Assembly: GCF_004216895.1 (NCBI RefSeq)
Contig: NZ_SGXE01000002.1
Location: 372,001-436,000, forward strand
Reading direction: 5' to 3'
Source: Aquimarina brevivitae
GTDB taxonomy: Bacteria > Bacteroidota > Bacteroidia > Flavobacteriales > Flavobacteriaceae
DNA length: 64,000 nucleotides
Shown: one piece after another, positions 35,969 through 45,647 of the stretch
Layout of the letters: each line of letters begins with the position of its first letter
Position numbering within the stretch: position 1 is the first letter of the stretch
Translations under genes and position numbers: made by a program
The notes under the pieces: generated by a model
What the model was told of the DNA's origin: nothing
Databases searched by the model: none
What the model saw: only the letters and a program-made list of their open reading frames with translations

Positions 35969-37390
35969 TTAATTTTTTAATGTAAAACAGGGTGCACAAT
36001 TATATTTTTCTGCTAGTGCCAACGGATCGTAAGACTTACCGTTTTTTACAACTCGATAAATATCCCTAGTATTCTTGATATCTTTTAGGGGATTTGAATT
36101 TAGGAGTACTAAGTCCGCTTTTTTGCCTGTTGTTATGCTTCCGTATTGTGAGTCCTTTTGTAAAAAAGCTGCTCCATTATATGCTGAAGCTTGTAAAACC
36201 TTTAGCGGTGTAAGTCCGGCGTTTTGTAAAGCTTGTAATTCTTGGTGTAACGAAACTCCAGGGTAAACAAAAGAATTGAAAGCTCCACTATCAGATCCAG
36301 CTAAGAGCTGAACGTTGGCATCGTCAAGTTCTTTTACTAAAACATCAAAAAATGCATCTAGTTTTTTACGAGCTGTGGTTGCAGATTCAGATCGCTGTAA
36401 AGCGCTTTTTAATCTATATGTATAGGTTTTTTGAATGCCCGGACCTATAAGTTGTAAGTAGGGGTCATTTTGATGATTTTGGTTGCCCAATTCGCTTAAA
36501 ACATCTCCGATATGCAATGTAGGTACCACAAATACATTATGGTCATTTAAGAGGTCAAACGTTTGTTGCGCTTTCTTAGGATCGTAGGTGTTTACCAATG
36601 TATCCAGAGCTGTCCAAAAATTAAGTTGCTGTTTTTTGACTGCAGTAGTCACCTTTTTTTCTTTCGCGGAACATCCTTTCAATATATAATAGAGGTGCTC
36701 CACAGCTCCTAAACCAGAATTGACCGTTTCTTTCAAATTAACCGTAAATGGCATATGACCAGAGGTTATCATTCCTCTTTTGGAGGCTTCTTCTATGCTT
36801 TTTAAATATAAGTCACCACTAATCTTACTATCATATAGTTTTACAAAGTCCACATTGAGATGTTGTAGACTATCTAATGCCTGATTTACTTGAGGCAGGG
36901 TGTCAATTTCTATGGAGCCTGCCCAGGTAGGGTCGGGACCATCAATTTTTGGTCCGGCTGTATAAATGGTAGGACCAATCAAGGAGCCTTCTTTGATTTC
37001 TTTTTGCCAGCTTTGAATGGCTAGTGTTAAATCCCCTCCTGCATCTCTAACCGTGGTAATTCCATTAATAATAAATAGAGGGAGGAGATCCTTATTTTCT
37101 TGCAATAAGGAGTCTCCACCTCTAAGATGGATATGATTGTCCCAAAATCCCGGTAAAACAAATTTACCGGTTCCATCAACTTTAAATGCGGTTGTATATT
37201 TTTTTAAATCTTTACCCGATACAATTTCAGCAATGGTATCTGCTTGGATAAAAACACTTCCTTTAAGATATTTTCCGTTTTCAATATTTAAAATATTAGT
37301 ATTGGTAATTACTAGATCATAAGCTGGTAAAGGGTTTTGACTACACCCTATACATAATAACGATAAAATGACCAACCAATACTTTAGCAT
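35969..37390 (-). CDS. Amidohydrolase family protein, lipoprotein
   Basis: 473 residues with a lipoprotein signal (WLVILSLLCIGCSQN, Cys about 16). Metal-site motifs: FWDNHIHLRGG (HxH), VKLYDSK, SGHMPF, VEHLYY, and LAGSDSGAF. Residues between these blocks align with the imidazolonepropionase-like subgroup, as for the amidohydrolase at 7278-8570. By family knowledge it hydrolyses cyclic amides or dipeptides at the cell envelope. It is first in an operon with the pirin gene. Confidence 0.88.
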   Translation of the reverse strand: MLKYWLVILSLLCIGCSQNPLPAYDLVITNTNILNIENGKYLKGSVFIQADTIAEIVSGKDLKKYTTAFKVDGTGKFVLPGFWDNHIHLRGGDSLLQENKDLLPLFIINGITTVRDAGGDLTLAIQSWQKEIKEGSLIGPTIYTAGPKIDGPDPTWAGSIEIDTLPQVNQALDSLQHLNVDFVKLYDSKISGDLYLKSIEEASKRGMITSGHMPFTVNLKETVNSGLGAVEHLYYILKGCSAKEKKVTTAVKKQQLNFWTALDTLVNTYDPKKAQQTFDLLNDHNVFVVPTLHIGDVLSELGNQNHQNDPYLQLIGPGIQKTYTYRLKSALQRSESATTARKKLDAFFDVLVKELDDANVQLLAGSDSGAFNSFVYPGVSLHQELQALQNAGLTPLKVLQASAYNGAAFLQKDSQYGSITTGKKADLVLLNSNPLKDIKNTRDIYRVVKNGKSYDPLALAEKYNCAPCFTLKN

Positions 37391-37568
37391 ACCAAGCGCT
37401 AGTTTTATGTTATGACAATTCTAAACATTCGATTTCATTGAAAATTACATAATTCCTATGCGTTAAAATCATAAAGTAGTGTTAAGAGCTGATTTAATAA
37501 GGTGTACTTGTTAATTTAGATAATTTAATTGATTTATTATCAAGCGTTTGATGAATCATTTGTGGCAA

Positions 37569-39263
37569 TTAATTGGCCATAGGATAACCGCCTAAGGTAA
37601 CGTAGACATCCTTTTTTCGATATACGTTGTTACCAACGCGTTCTAGGATTTCAACTGGTATGTTATCACCAGGGTCGTAACCATTTAACGCATTGGTTAA
37701 GCTTTGTGCATCATTAACTGAACGGTTACCGACGCGCAGCAGCATTATACCTGAAATAATATTATTTTGATGTAAAGATCCTCCGTTTACAACTGGGCCG
37801 GTAATAATGCCTTTAATATTTTCCCATTGATTCATAAAGCCATTATTAATTACCACTCTACCTTGATAAGGTATGCCATCAATAAGTCCTATGAATGCTC
37901 TCAATTTTACTTTTTTAGTAAGTCCTACTTTTTGGGTAACTGCATGTTGTACGGTGATCTTTTTGGTCTGGCTCCATTTAGATTGTTCTTCACTCATTTC
38001 GCTACTATTTAAAACACGTCGAAATGAGCTATTGCCACTGGCTTGGTAATCACCCCAACGCACGCCATGAGCGATAAAACCAACATAATCTTTGCGAGCT
38101 AGTGCAGCCGCAGCTTCACCAACATTAACTTCCAAATCAGGATCATTATTTTGAAGCGACTTTACATAATCCAAATGTAATTTTTGTAATTCGGTATTAC
38201 CAGATTGTTTGGCTTTTTCGGCTGCTGCCAAATGATTATCAATAACTTTTTGTTTGGCTAGTTTTGGAAAAAATAGTTCTTCGAACATTGCAATCATTTC
38301 GTCATCTGCATCGTACATTTCAATAGTTGTATTGGTAAAACGCTGTGCATTATATTGTTGATTTACCTGTTGATCAAAATGGGATTTAATAGACTTTCTT
38401 CGGCTACCAAAACCTAAAAAAGACCAACCACTAGATTTTTGGCTAACAGTACTTTGCTGAGCTTCACTTAGGAATTGATCAATGATCAATTTGGCATCAA
38501 TTGAAGCATTGATATAGCTGTTTTTGGAGTCTTTGAACTTATACTTTACTAACAAATTAAAATTGCCTTGTTTAATTCGATTTTTAACATAATTACTTGG
38601 GTAATCGATAGAAATGTCATCAAGTGAATTACCCATAGCAATGTAGGACCCCGGAAATCGTTGGTCATAAACGACATCATTACCCACCTTCATAATCACT
38701 TCATATTCCAGTAGTGAAATTAACTCGGGTGTGTATTTTTTGTAAGCATCTATGTATTCTTGTTGTTTTTTTAGATTCTGCTCATACTTGTTGGCCTGAG
38801 CCATAATTTGTGGAGTATACATCCCTGCATTTGGATCAATAAGTGGGCCTCCCATATTGTTTTTGGCGATTGGACCATAATAGAAATTGAGCGTAGTTCC
38901 AGCACTTAAGGTAGCTCCTATTGCTGCTTTTTGACTTTCATTGGGTAAACTATGCTCTGCAGTAATGGGGATAGAAATACTACGAAGATTATTAGTGCTG
39001 CTTGAGGTTTCTAATCCTTCTTGGTTGATGTATTTGATATGATCTAAATCAAATTCAAGTATTGGCATGATAAATATCCGTGGACTACTACCGCTACCAA
39101 CGTTTTCAACAAATCCGTGCGAATGGTAGGGATAATACTGACCATTATTATCTATAGCGATATAGTTTTTAACTTCAAAACGTTTGGAATTAGGTGTTAC
39201 TTGTGCCGTAACAACGGAGTTGCTTAGCAAAAGTATCAGAAGTGATAGATATACATTTTTCAT
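37569..39263 (-). CDS. Secreted protein with C-terminal PDZ domain
   Basis: 564 residues with a signal peptide (MKNVYLSLLILLLSNSVVTA). The first 450 residues are a family I do not recognise, with helical stretches (KQKVIDNHLAAAEKAKQS). The last 85 residues form a PDZ-like fold: NGGSLHQNNIISGIMLLRVG, then NDAQSLTNALNGYDPGDNIP, a peptide-binding groove layout. There is no protease domain, so it is probably a scaffold or a subunit that presents substrates. Encoded 8 bp after DUF5675, so co-expressed with it. Confidence 0.75.
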   Translation of the reverse strand: MKNVYLSLLILLLSNSVVTAQVTPNSKRFEVKNYIAIDNNGQYYPYHSHGFVENVGSGSSPRIFIMPILEFDLDHIKYINQEGLETSSSTNNLRSISIPITAEHSLPNESQKAAIGATLSAGTTLNFYYGPIAKNNMGGPLIDPNAGMYTPQIMAQANKYEQNLKKQQEYIDAYKKYTPELISLLEYEVIMKVGNDVVYDQRFPGSYIAMGNSLDDISIDYPSNYVKNRIKQGNFNLLVKYKFKDSKNSYINASIDAKLIIDQFLSEAQQSTVSQKSSGWSFLGFGSRRKSIKSHFDQQVNQQYNAQRFTNTTIEMYDADDEMIAMFEELFFPKLAKQKVIDNHLAAAEKAKQSGNTELQKLHLDYVKSLQNNDPDLEVNVGEAAAALARKDYVGFIAHGVRWGDYQASGNSSFRRVLNSSEMSEEQSKWSQTKKITVQHAVTQKVGLTKKVKLRAFIGLIDGIPYQGRVVINNGFMNQWENIKGIITGPVVNGGSLHQNNIISGIMLLRVGNRSVNDAQSLTNALNGYDPGDNIPVEILERVGNNVYRKKDVYVTLGGYPMAN

Positions 39264-39271
39264 CTGAGTTA

Positions 39272-39742
39272 TTATTTAAATGTTAGTGTGATTGTCTTAT
39301 TAGGAGTACTATTAGGAGTGCTTGTGCCATAAAATGCCTTTTTTAACTTTTGATAAGCTGCGGCACTATTTTGAACGCTACATTGATCAATACTGGCACT
39401 TTTGCCAACTAGTATGCATCCTTTAATCTGACTGGTATAGTTACCCATATGTATTTGAACTCCAGTTCTATTAGGTACATCTTTCAATTGTATACGCCAA
39501 CCATCTGTTTTGTCATATCTAAGTATCCCATCATAGGTACCTTCTGGGATACAACTTATATTGTTTTGATTATCCTTCCAGGGTAACTCCAAACTATAAC
39601 AAAGCACTTCATCATCCGCGATAAGATACCCCAACGTACAATGTGCTGTGGTGAGTTTTCGCTCTATGGTAAGATTGAATTGATTTTGAGCAAATCCACA
39701 GTATACCTGTATAACGAGAAGCATACAGCTCAGTTTTTTCAT
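39272..39742 (-). CDS. DUF5675 family protein, secreted
   Basis: 156 residues with a signal peptide (KKLSCMLLVIQVYCGFA). DUF5675 features: SCIPEGTYDGILRYD, then VQIHMGNYTSQIKGCILVGK, with the conserved His and Cys. By family knowledge the function is unknown. The L-PW-DN segment (SLELPWKDNQNN) is also conserved. First gene of a two-gene operon with the PDZ protein. Confidence 0.8.
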   Translation of the reverse strand: MKKLSCMLLVIQVYCGFAQNQFNLTIERKLTTAHCTLGYLIADDEVLCYSLELPWKDNQNNISCIPEGTYDGILRYDKTDGWRIQLKDVPNRTGVQIHMGNYTSQIKGCILVGKSASIDQCSVQNSAAAYQKLKKAFYGTSTPNSTPNKTITLTFK

Positions 39743-40028
39743 ATTTAGATTTTTTATATAATCTGATAACTATTAATTACTTTGCTTACACGTGTGTATT
39801 GGGCAAGCGTATAGTAATACCATGAATGCACCTATATTGGTAATAGTTACATAGTTCTACTTTAGGGTAAGTAGTAGAGGGGACTTAAATTATTTTGTAA
39901 ATTTTGGGGTGGTGGTTTACGATAAGTGCTATAAAGCTATAAAATATTATAGTAAGTTGGTTACGGTAAAACCGCATTTTTTATACCGAGTCTTTAGGTT
40001 TGTTTTATTATTAAAAATTTGAACCTTG

Positions 40029-40508
40029 TTAATCATTAAAAAATGCTTCGAGTTCTAGATTATAATCATATTGTAAATCTTCGTGTAGTGCATTAATCTT
40101 TTTCTGCACACCTGCTAACTCTCGCTCGTATATGTTTTGCAATACCCTGTTTTTATGGATAGGAGGGGTAAGTGTTTTTAATTTTTTGCAAAAGTAGAAG
40201 AGTAACTCCACTTCCGTTTCTTTATTCTTTGAATACCGGACGTATTTTTTGATCATTCGCAAGATCTTTCGAACACTCTTTTTGATATAGTAATACGAAA
40301 GTGTATTGATGTTTAAAAACTGTTCATCAATTTCTTCTTTTACACCTTGAATATAACCAGCTTCGTCATCAACTGCCAATAATAAATAGGTAAGGAGTTC
40401 TTTGTTTTCTTTTTTAAATCTAGATAACTGTAAGCATATTGCAATGAGTTCTTCTTTGGATTTAAAGGCTAATTCTTTTTTTAGTTCTCTTACCGTTGCA
40501 GCTTTCAT
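40029..40508 (-). CDS. Conserved hypothetical helical protein
   Basis: 159 residues, all alpha and strongly basic: VRELKKELAFKSKEELIAIC, FKKENKELLTYLLLA, and SYYYIKKSVRKILRMIKKYV. There is no signal or membrane segment. Similar proteins occur widely in Bacteroidota as uncharacterised open reading frames, by my recollection. It stands alone; the spacer upstream is only about 80 bp to the membrane protein gene. Confidence 0.75.
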   Translation of the reverse strand: MKAATVRELKKELAFKSKEELIAICLQLSRFKKENKELLTYLLLAVDDEAGYIQGVKEEIDEQFLNINTLSYYYIKKSVRKILRMIKKYVRYSKNKETEVELLFYFCKKLKTLTPPIHKNRVLQNIYERELAGVQKKINALHEDLQYDYNLELEAFFND

Positions 40509-40590
40509 GCCTGCAAGGTAAGTAAAGTATGTTAGTTTGTGGGTTGGATACCTTCAGTAAACTAAGAATTCATTCTTGGTGTCATTAGAT

Positions 40591-41826
40591 TTAGCTCGAT
40601 TCTGGTAAATGCTGTAGGTATTTCATCTTTAACGCTTCAAATTGCTCTTTGAACTCTGTTCTAAACATTTGATTAAATTCTGAAAAAGAGGTATTATCAT
40701 TGCGGAGCATATAATTATAAGCTTCATATGCCATTATAGTGCCTTCGCTAAGAATATGATGGATGATATTATTGATTTCCTCCTGGGCTTTTCTGACTTT
40801 GTTTTCATCATTGATTTCTTTACCTTTTTTATATTCAACTAAGGCCAGATATATTTTGATCATTGCAGGTATTCCGTAATCTTTGAGGATCTTATTCGCT
40901 TGGTCGCTGGCAATGAGTACACCTTCCGAATAGATGGGGCTTCCGGTGGTATTATACAAATTGAGATTTGCTAATGCAATATCAGCCCATGTACGTGCTG
41001 AGATATTAATTTTAGTGTTATACTGGTTGGCCAGTTCATTGATGGTGGAGTAGTCTAATTTTTCATAAGCGATACCGATTACTTTATCAAAAATAGAAGC
41101 TAGGCGTTTAGGGTCCTTAATTTCTTTGAGGCTTTTTTCAATGACCGAAAATGCATTTTCTTTATTATACTCCAGCTGTAATTCGTTCAATTCATCTTGG
41201 GCATCTTTATTTTCTTCGAGTGCAGAGATTCGTTTTTCGGTGTCGAGATTCTCCTGAAAAATACGTTCTAATAAAATTCTACTCCACAAATAACTAATAA
41301 AAAAACCACCAAAAAAGTAGAAGATAAGCGTTGTAGCTACTATAGTGTATCCTACCGATGCGTTGGTAAAGCCCTGGGATAACTTTTCTGCCAAAAAGCT
41401 GACCATACCAAATACCTCTTTGGATTCTACTAAACCTACTCCTACAATTATTTTAGTCAGCCAGTCACTAAGCTGTTCCAGGTTACTATTGGATACTATA
41501 CCTTCTGTTTTATTTTCTTGTAAGGTTCTGGGAATACCAAAAATGAAACCAATAAGTGCTCCAACAGAAAAACTGGAGAGCATAACCATAGCGATGGTAG
41601 AAAGTACTGTCATCCAAGCTCCTGTAGAGATTGCATATAAGATCAGAATTATAAAACCAAGTATCAGCAATGCTCCAGGAATTATAAAGCTTAGCTTAGT
41701 CCTTAACTTTTGGTTAGAATCTGTGATGGTTGCTATTTTATCTCTTAAACGTGGTTTCATTTTACTATTGGAATAGGATAACAAAACAAAGTTGTTTGTA
41801 ATATTTGGATCTGTTGCCTGCAACAT
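40591..41826 (-). CDS. Hypothetical membrane protein with helical cytosolic tail
   Basis: 411 residues. Three hydrophobic segments: about 47-70 (LSFIIPGALLILGFIILILYA), 74-100 and 160-182 (TIVATTLIFYFFGGFFISYLW). The C-terminal 220 residues are soluble, with TPR-like helices (WADIALANLNLYN, KIYLALVEYKKGKE). An alternative start at 41760 (MKPRLRDKIATITD) removes 22 residues; the longer start lies right after a TATCTTT stretch, so I keep it with reserve. Function unknown. Confidence 0.72.
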   Translation of the reverse strand: MLQATDPNITNNFVLLSYSNSKMKPRLRDKIATITDSNQKLRTKLSFIIPGALLILGFIILILYAISTGAWMTVLSTIAMVMLSSFSVGALIGFIFGIPRTLQENKTEGIVSNSNLEQLSDWLTKIIVGVGLVESKEVFGMVSFLAEKLSQGFTNASVGYTIVATTLIFYFFGGFFISYLWSRILLERIFQENLDTEKRISALEENKDAQDELNELQLEYNKENAFSVIEKSLKEIKDPKRLASIFDKVIGIAYEKLDYSTINELANQYNTKINISARTWADIALANLNLYNTTGSPIYSEGVLIASDQANKILKDYGIPAMIKIYLALVEYKKGKEINDENKVRKAQEEINNIIHHILSEGTIMAYEAYNYMLRNDNTSFSEFNQMFRTEFKEQFEALKMKYLQHLPESS

Positions 41827-42040
41827 AAAGATACGGGATGTTTAAAAGTTATACCAGAGGTTTTTACCCCTTTATGATTAAAAATCAATGTTTTAAATCT
41901 TATTTGATTAAGACTTTACCTTTTGGTATTCATCGGCCTATTGTTATAATTATTTCTAGATTATGATATCCTGAGTTATAAAAAATCTTAACAGGACATT
42001 TAGCTAAATTTTATTCGACTAAAAAGTTTATATTTAAACT

Positions 42041-42871
42041 ATGGAACATCGGGAGTTTTCTATGACCCATACTGGCTACAAATTGTATGGAGAATATTGG
42101 TTGCCTAAGGGTTGTAAGGCAATGTTACTATTAGTTCACGGTATGGGAGAGCATCTAGGCCGGTACAAAGAGTTTCTTATACCTGAGTTCCTTGCCAAAC
42201 ATATTGGTGTAGTTGCCTTTGATAACTTTGGACATGGAAAAAGTGGCGGAAAGCGAGGTTACTGTCCAGGATACGCTGCATTGATGGAAGTGATAGAGGC
42301 CGCTTTAAAGAAGACCCAGACCTTAGCAAATGATTTACCTGTGTTTTTTTACGGGCATAGTATGGGTGGCAATTTAGTGCTTAATTATATTTTAAGAAAT
42401 CAACCTATCATCAAAGGTGCAGTAGTGTCGAGTCCTCTTTTACAATTGTCTTTTCAGCCTGCACGGTGGAAGTTGGTAATGGGTAAAATCATTAAACAGG
42501 TATTGCCTTCTTTGACGCTATCATCTGGCTTAGACGCTAGAGCAATATCTCGACTGCCTGAAGAAGTAGAGAAATATGAAACCGACCCAATGGTTCATGA
42601 CAAAGTAAGTCCTTCTCTTTTGTTACCAGTTTTAGAAGCAGGTCAGTGGGCATTAGCGCACGCAAATCAATTGCAGGTTCCTGTATTACTGGTTCATGGT
42701 ACAGGGGATCAAATCACAGATTATGAATCTACCTTAAAGTTTGCCAAGGAGGCCACAAATGCTGAAGTTATGCTCTTTGATAAAGGGTATCACGAATTGC
42801 ATAATGATATGGAACGAGAACGTCTATTAATCAGTGTTGTGGAGTGGATAGAGAAACTAATTCGTGATTAA
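42041..42871 (+). CDS. Alpha/beta hydrolase, monoacylglycerol lipase-like
   Basis: 276 residues of the Hydrolase_4 (serine aminopeptidase S33) type. MLLLVHGMGEHLGRYKEF is the oxyanion/GMGEH block, VVAFDNFGHGKSGGKRG is the usual second strand, the nucleophile is FFYGHSMGGNLVLNY (Ser about 108), Asp in GTGDQITDYES, and His in GYHELHNDME. This complete triad and length match bacterial monoglyceride lipases. There is no signal peptide. It is a single gene, convergent with DUF2490 at 42934. Confidence 0.9.
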   Translation: MEHREFSMTHTGYKLYGEYWLPKGCKAMLLLVHGMGEHLGRYKEFLIPEFLAKHIGVVAFDNFGHGKSGGKRGYCPGYAALMEVIEAALKKTQTLANDLPVFFYGHSMGGNLVLNYILRNQPIIKGAVVSSPLLQLSFQPARWKLVMGKIIKQVLPSLTLSSGLDARAISRLPEEVEKYETDPMVHDKVSPSLLLPVLEAGQWALAHANQLQVPVLLVHGTGDQITDYESTLKFAKEATNAEVMLFDKGYHELHNDMERERLLISVVEWIEKLIRD

Positions 42872-42903
42872 AAATTCACGTATTACGAAACCAAGCAAAG
42901 GTT

Positions 42904-42923
42904 TGATAATATCTATATTATCA
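42904..42923. terminator. Possible hairpin between convergent genes
   Basis: TGATAATAT and ATATTATCA form a 9-bp stem with a 2-base loop between the lipase-like gene and DUF2490. It is AT-rich and has no strong T-tract, so its role as a terminator is uncertain. Confidence 0.25.
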
Positions 42924-42933
42924 GGATAAGGTT

Positions 42934-43611
42934 TTATAGTGTAGTATACCAACTTAGTACCCACCAAAAATCTTGATTACTTCGCCCTTGAATAAAATTA
43001 TCGATTCTATAATCTAGACCTGTTTCTATTTTATTATTTCGGTTAAGTTCATATCCTAAAAAAGGCATTAAACGTAATTCTAAATCTCCACTACTATCTT
43101 GATAGATGCCAAGATATTCGTTATTGACTTTGATATAAAATTCTTGAGCATCTACACGTAAACCACTAATAGGTATTTCTAAAGTTGCACGATACCGAAG
43201 CCGAAATAAAGGATTGGTGGTATTAGAAAAAGTTTGATCTGTAGCAATCCGATGTCCAAAACGAAATCCTTCCAAGGACTGAACTACAGTAAATTGTTGA
43301 ATCGAACGATGAACGATTTGGTTCCCCCTAATTCTAAATAAGTAGCCACCATTTAAGGACATACTACTACCAATTTTATACGAAAATAATGTAGTAAAGT
43401 CAGTCAGTACATATTGATAAGTTTGTGCCGGATTTGAAGTGTTATCGTAGAAAATTTGACGTGATTCTATACTATGAACAAGCTTTGTTTTGGATGCTAT
43501 TGGCTTTGTTAGCGTTAGTTTAGGTAACAATCCCAAATTGTAATCGGATTGACTATGGATCAGTAGGGTGCCAAAATATAAGCTACATAAAAGGAACAAT
43601 AGTTGTTTCAT
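42934..43611 (-). CDS. DUF2490 outer-membrane beta-barrel protein
   Basis: 225 residues with a signal peptide (KQLLFLLCSLYFGTLLIHS). The barrel pattern includes SYKIGSSMSLNGGYLFRI, FRFGHRIATDQTF, LFRLRYRATLEIPI and FLGYELNRNNKIETGLDYRI, with aromatic-rich strands to the end. The family is as for 19230-19937, but the sequences differ considerably. Third gene of a minus-strand operon with a secreted protein (43620) and a GAF/PAS sensor (44211). Confidence 0.8.
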   Translation of the reverse strand: MKQLLFLLCSLYFGTLLIHSQSDYNLGLLPKLTLTKPIASKTKLVHSIESRQIFYDNTSNPAQTYQYVLTDFTTLFSYKIGSSMSLNGGYLFRIRGNQIVHRSIQQFTVVQSLEGFRFGHRIATDQTFSNTTNPLFRLRYRATLEIPISGLRVDAQEFYIKVNNEYLGIYQDSSGDLELRLMPFLGYELNRNNKIETGLDYRIDNFIQGRSNQDFWWVLSWYTTL

Positions 43612-43619
43612 ACTATTGG

Positions 43620-44198
43620 CTAAAATTCAATATTATCGCTTCGTCTTTGATCGACGACTAATTTTTTTATAAGCTTTACTTCATTATCAAAAGTAATTTC
43701 GTAAGTTTTGTAATCTCCATCTTCTTTTACTTTAACAATTAGCTCGTAATTTTTAGTAAGTTCTGATCGTGTGTTTTTGTCAATAATAAGTTTTCCTACT
43801 GAGTCCTTATTGCCAATATATTGCTCTTGAGTTTTTTGTATGCTGTACTTGTCGTAGTTTTTGGTTAGTACCTCTTCAATTTCTTTTTTTACCGCCTCGT
43901 TTAATTTCCTAAAAGGAGTTTGTAGTTCTACATCAATTAATTGACCAGTTGCAGTGAATTCAATACTGTATTTTGTTTTGTGAAGGCAGGTTTTAGCTTC
44001 ATAACTAGTTCCATCCTGACTGATCTCTTTGTACCATTTGATTTTATGAGTAAACGGAAGGCTGTCAATCCAGGTGGTTGCGGATTTTGGTACATCGGAG
44101 CTTTTAACACGTTTTTCTTTTTCAAATTTAACCTGGGCAGAGGCAGCCAGTTGTACTAAAAAGAATAGTATAATAAGTGTGCTTTTATTTAAGGTCAT
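43620..44198 (-). CDS. Secreted PepSY-like protein, hypothetical
   Basis: 192 residues with a signal peptide (STLIILFFLVQLAASA). The mature part resembles two PepSY-like modules: one ending TTWIDSLPFTHKIKWYKEIS and one around YSIEFTATGQLIDVELQTPF, each about 70 residues with alternating charged strands. This could be an inhibitor or metal-responsive accessory of the envelope. It lies between the GAF/PAS sensor and DUF2490 genes with gaps of 12 and 8 bp. Annotation as PepSY-like is tentative. Confidence 0.6.
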   Translation of the reverse strand: MTLNKSTLIILFFLVQLAASAQVKFEKEKRVKSSDVPKSATTWIDSLPFTHKIKWYKEISQDGTSYEAKTCLHKTKYSIEFTATGQLIDVELQTPFRKLNEAVKKEIEEVLTKNYDKYSIQKTQEQYIGNKDSVGKLIIDKNTRSELTKNYELIVKVKEDGDYKTYEITFDNEVKLIKKLVVDQRRSDNIEF

Positions 44199-44210
44199 AA
44201 CTGGATAATG

Positions 44211-45335
44211 TTAATTATCAGAATGTTTTACATGAGTATTATAAAGGGTAGTATTCTTTTGCTGATAGGTTTCATTTAACTTGCGGGTAAAGATATCAAG
44301 TTCGTCAGCTACTATTTTAATAAAGCCTGCATATTTTTTGATCAAAGTTTCATCCAATACGTCTTTTTGAATTAAATGATTTAATCCTTGAAGTGTAGTA
44401 ATAGGTTTACGTAACACATGAGAGATGTCAAATGACAGTTGCTCCAATCGATGTTCATATTCTTTATTGTCTGTTATGTCTTGTAAAATACCATACCAGG
44501 AAACTGAATCATTATCTTTTTCCTCTGGCGCAGCAAGTGCGCGATACCATATTACGTTTTGATTAGGTGTTACCACTCTAAAATCAATATTAATCATATG
44601 TTTTTCGACAAAGGATCTTTCTAAAGCCTGTTTGATTTTACAAAGGTCAGAGGGATGTATGACATCTAAAATTACTTTAGGGTTGTTTTTTAAAATTAGG
44701 CTAGTTAGCTTAGGATGAATGTAGGATAATGATTTACTAATAAAAGGTATTTCAATTTCTAGATGTTTAGTTTGGATGCATTGAAAGATTAGACCAGGAA
44801 CCTGTTCTGTTATTTTTTGAAGGTGTTCCTCATTGCCTGCAATGGTTTGAGCTTGCTCTAAATTTAACTTTCGTAGGTTTAAAAAATCCATTGTTTTCTT
44901 AGCTAAGAGCTGGAGCGCTTTTCGTTGATTCTCTGAAATTTGTTTAGGAACTCGGTCAATTACACAAATCGTACCTAATACATTTCCTAATGGTGTTACC
45001 AACGGTGCGCCGGCATAAAAGCGTATTTTAGGATCTTCAATTACTAAAGGATTTTCACTAAATCTTGGGTCTTTTTTAGCATCTTCAATAACAAGTACCT
45101 CATCTGGCTTAGATAACGTATATCTACAAAAGGCCTGTTCAATAGGTGTTTGGTCAATGGCTAATCCGTGTTTGGATTTAAACCATTGTCTTTTATCATC
45201 CAGTAAGGTAATAAGAGAAATTGGTGTATCACAAATTGCAGTGGCTATAGCTGTCATCTCATCTAACTCCTCTTCTGGAGAGGTGTCCATTATCCCATAA
45301 TTCTTTAGATCAGCTAATCTATCGCGTACTACCAT
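44211..45335 (-). CDS. GAF-PAS sensor with HisKA domain but no ATPase domain
   Basis: 374 residues. The N-terminal GAF domain covers about 5-150 (CDTPISLITLLDDKRQWFKS, AGAPLVTPLGNVLGTICVID). A PAS domain follows at about 170-290 (VTPNQNVIWYRALAAPEE). The C-terminus holds a HisKA-like helix pair (LEQLSFDISHVLRKPITTLQ with the phospho-acceptor His). The protein ends about 60 residues later, with no N, G1 or G2 box of HATPase_c. It cannot autophosphorylate alone by the usual mechanism. It is first in an operon with a secreted protein and DUF2490. The gap before the next upstream feature is 204 bp. Confidence 0.8.
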   Translation of the reverse strand: MVVRDRLADLKNYGIMDTSPEEELDEMTAIATAICDTPISLITLLDDKRQWFKSKHGLAIDQTPIEQAFCRYTLSKPDEVLVIEDAKKDPRFSENPLVIEDPKIRFYAGAPLVTPLGNVLGTICVIDRVPKQISENQRKALQLLAKKTMDFLNLRKLNLEQAQTIAGNEEHLQKITEQVPGLIFQCIQTKHLEIEIPFISKSLSYIHPKLTSLILKNNPKVILDVIHPSDLCKIKQALERSFVEKHMINIDFRVVTPNQNVIWYRALAAPEEKDNDSVSWYGILQDITDNKEYEHRLEQLSFDISHVLRKPITTLQGLNHLIQKDVLDETLIKKYAGFIKIVADELDIFTRKLNETYQQKNTTLYNTHVKHSDN

Positions 45336-45539
45336 ATCTATGTCTTATATGTAATGAATAAAAGAAATTATTAATTTTTAATTGAATTTACAAGTAGTTT
45401 TAGCGCTTTGATGCTATACAAACTTTAAGACTATTTATTAAATAGTGGTAGGAACAGACAATTTATTACTGCTATTAGCCCACATTTTCTACTGTCGATT
45501 TTCTTTACAAAAGATTAAAGCCTGCGACAATAAATAAAC

Positions 45540-45647
45540 TTATAGGAAAAAGTAAATAACAGCAATTAGTATGGCTATAAGTGCAATGGATATGCCAATA
45601 TAGAGAACTTTAGTGTGCGTGCGGCGGTTATTGAATAAGGTTTCCAT
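45540..45647 (-). CDS. Small single-pass membrane peptide (35 aa)
   Basis: The frame runs from the ATG at 45645-45647 to TAA at 45540-45542: METLFNNRRTHTKVLYIGIS followed by a 15-residue hydrophobic stretch ending in VIYFFL. A basic N-terminus ahead of a single 20-residue membrane helix is the standard N-in topology. It is too short for most gene callers, so absence from annotations would not be evidence against it. It lies in a 1.1-kb gap, 107 bp or more from any other gene. Function unknown. Confidence 0.4.
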   Translation of the reverse strand: METLFNNRRTHTKVLYIGISIALIAILIAVIYFFL

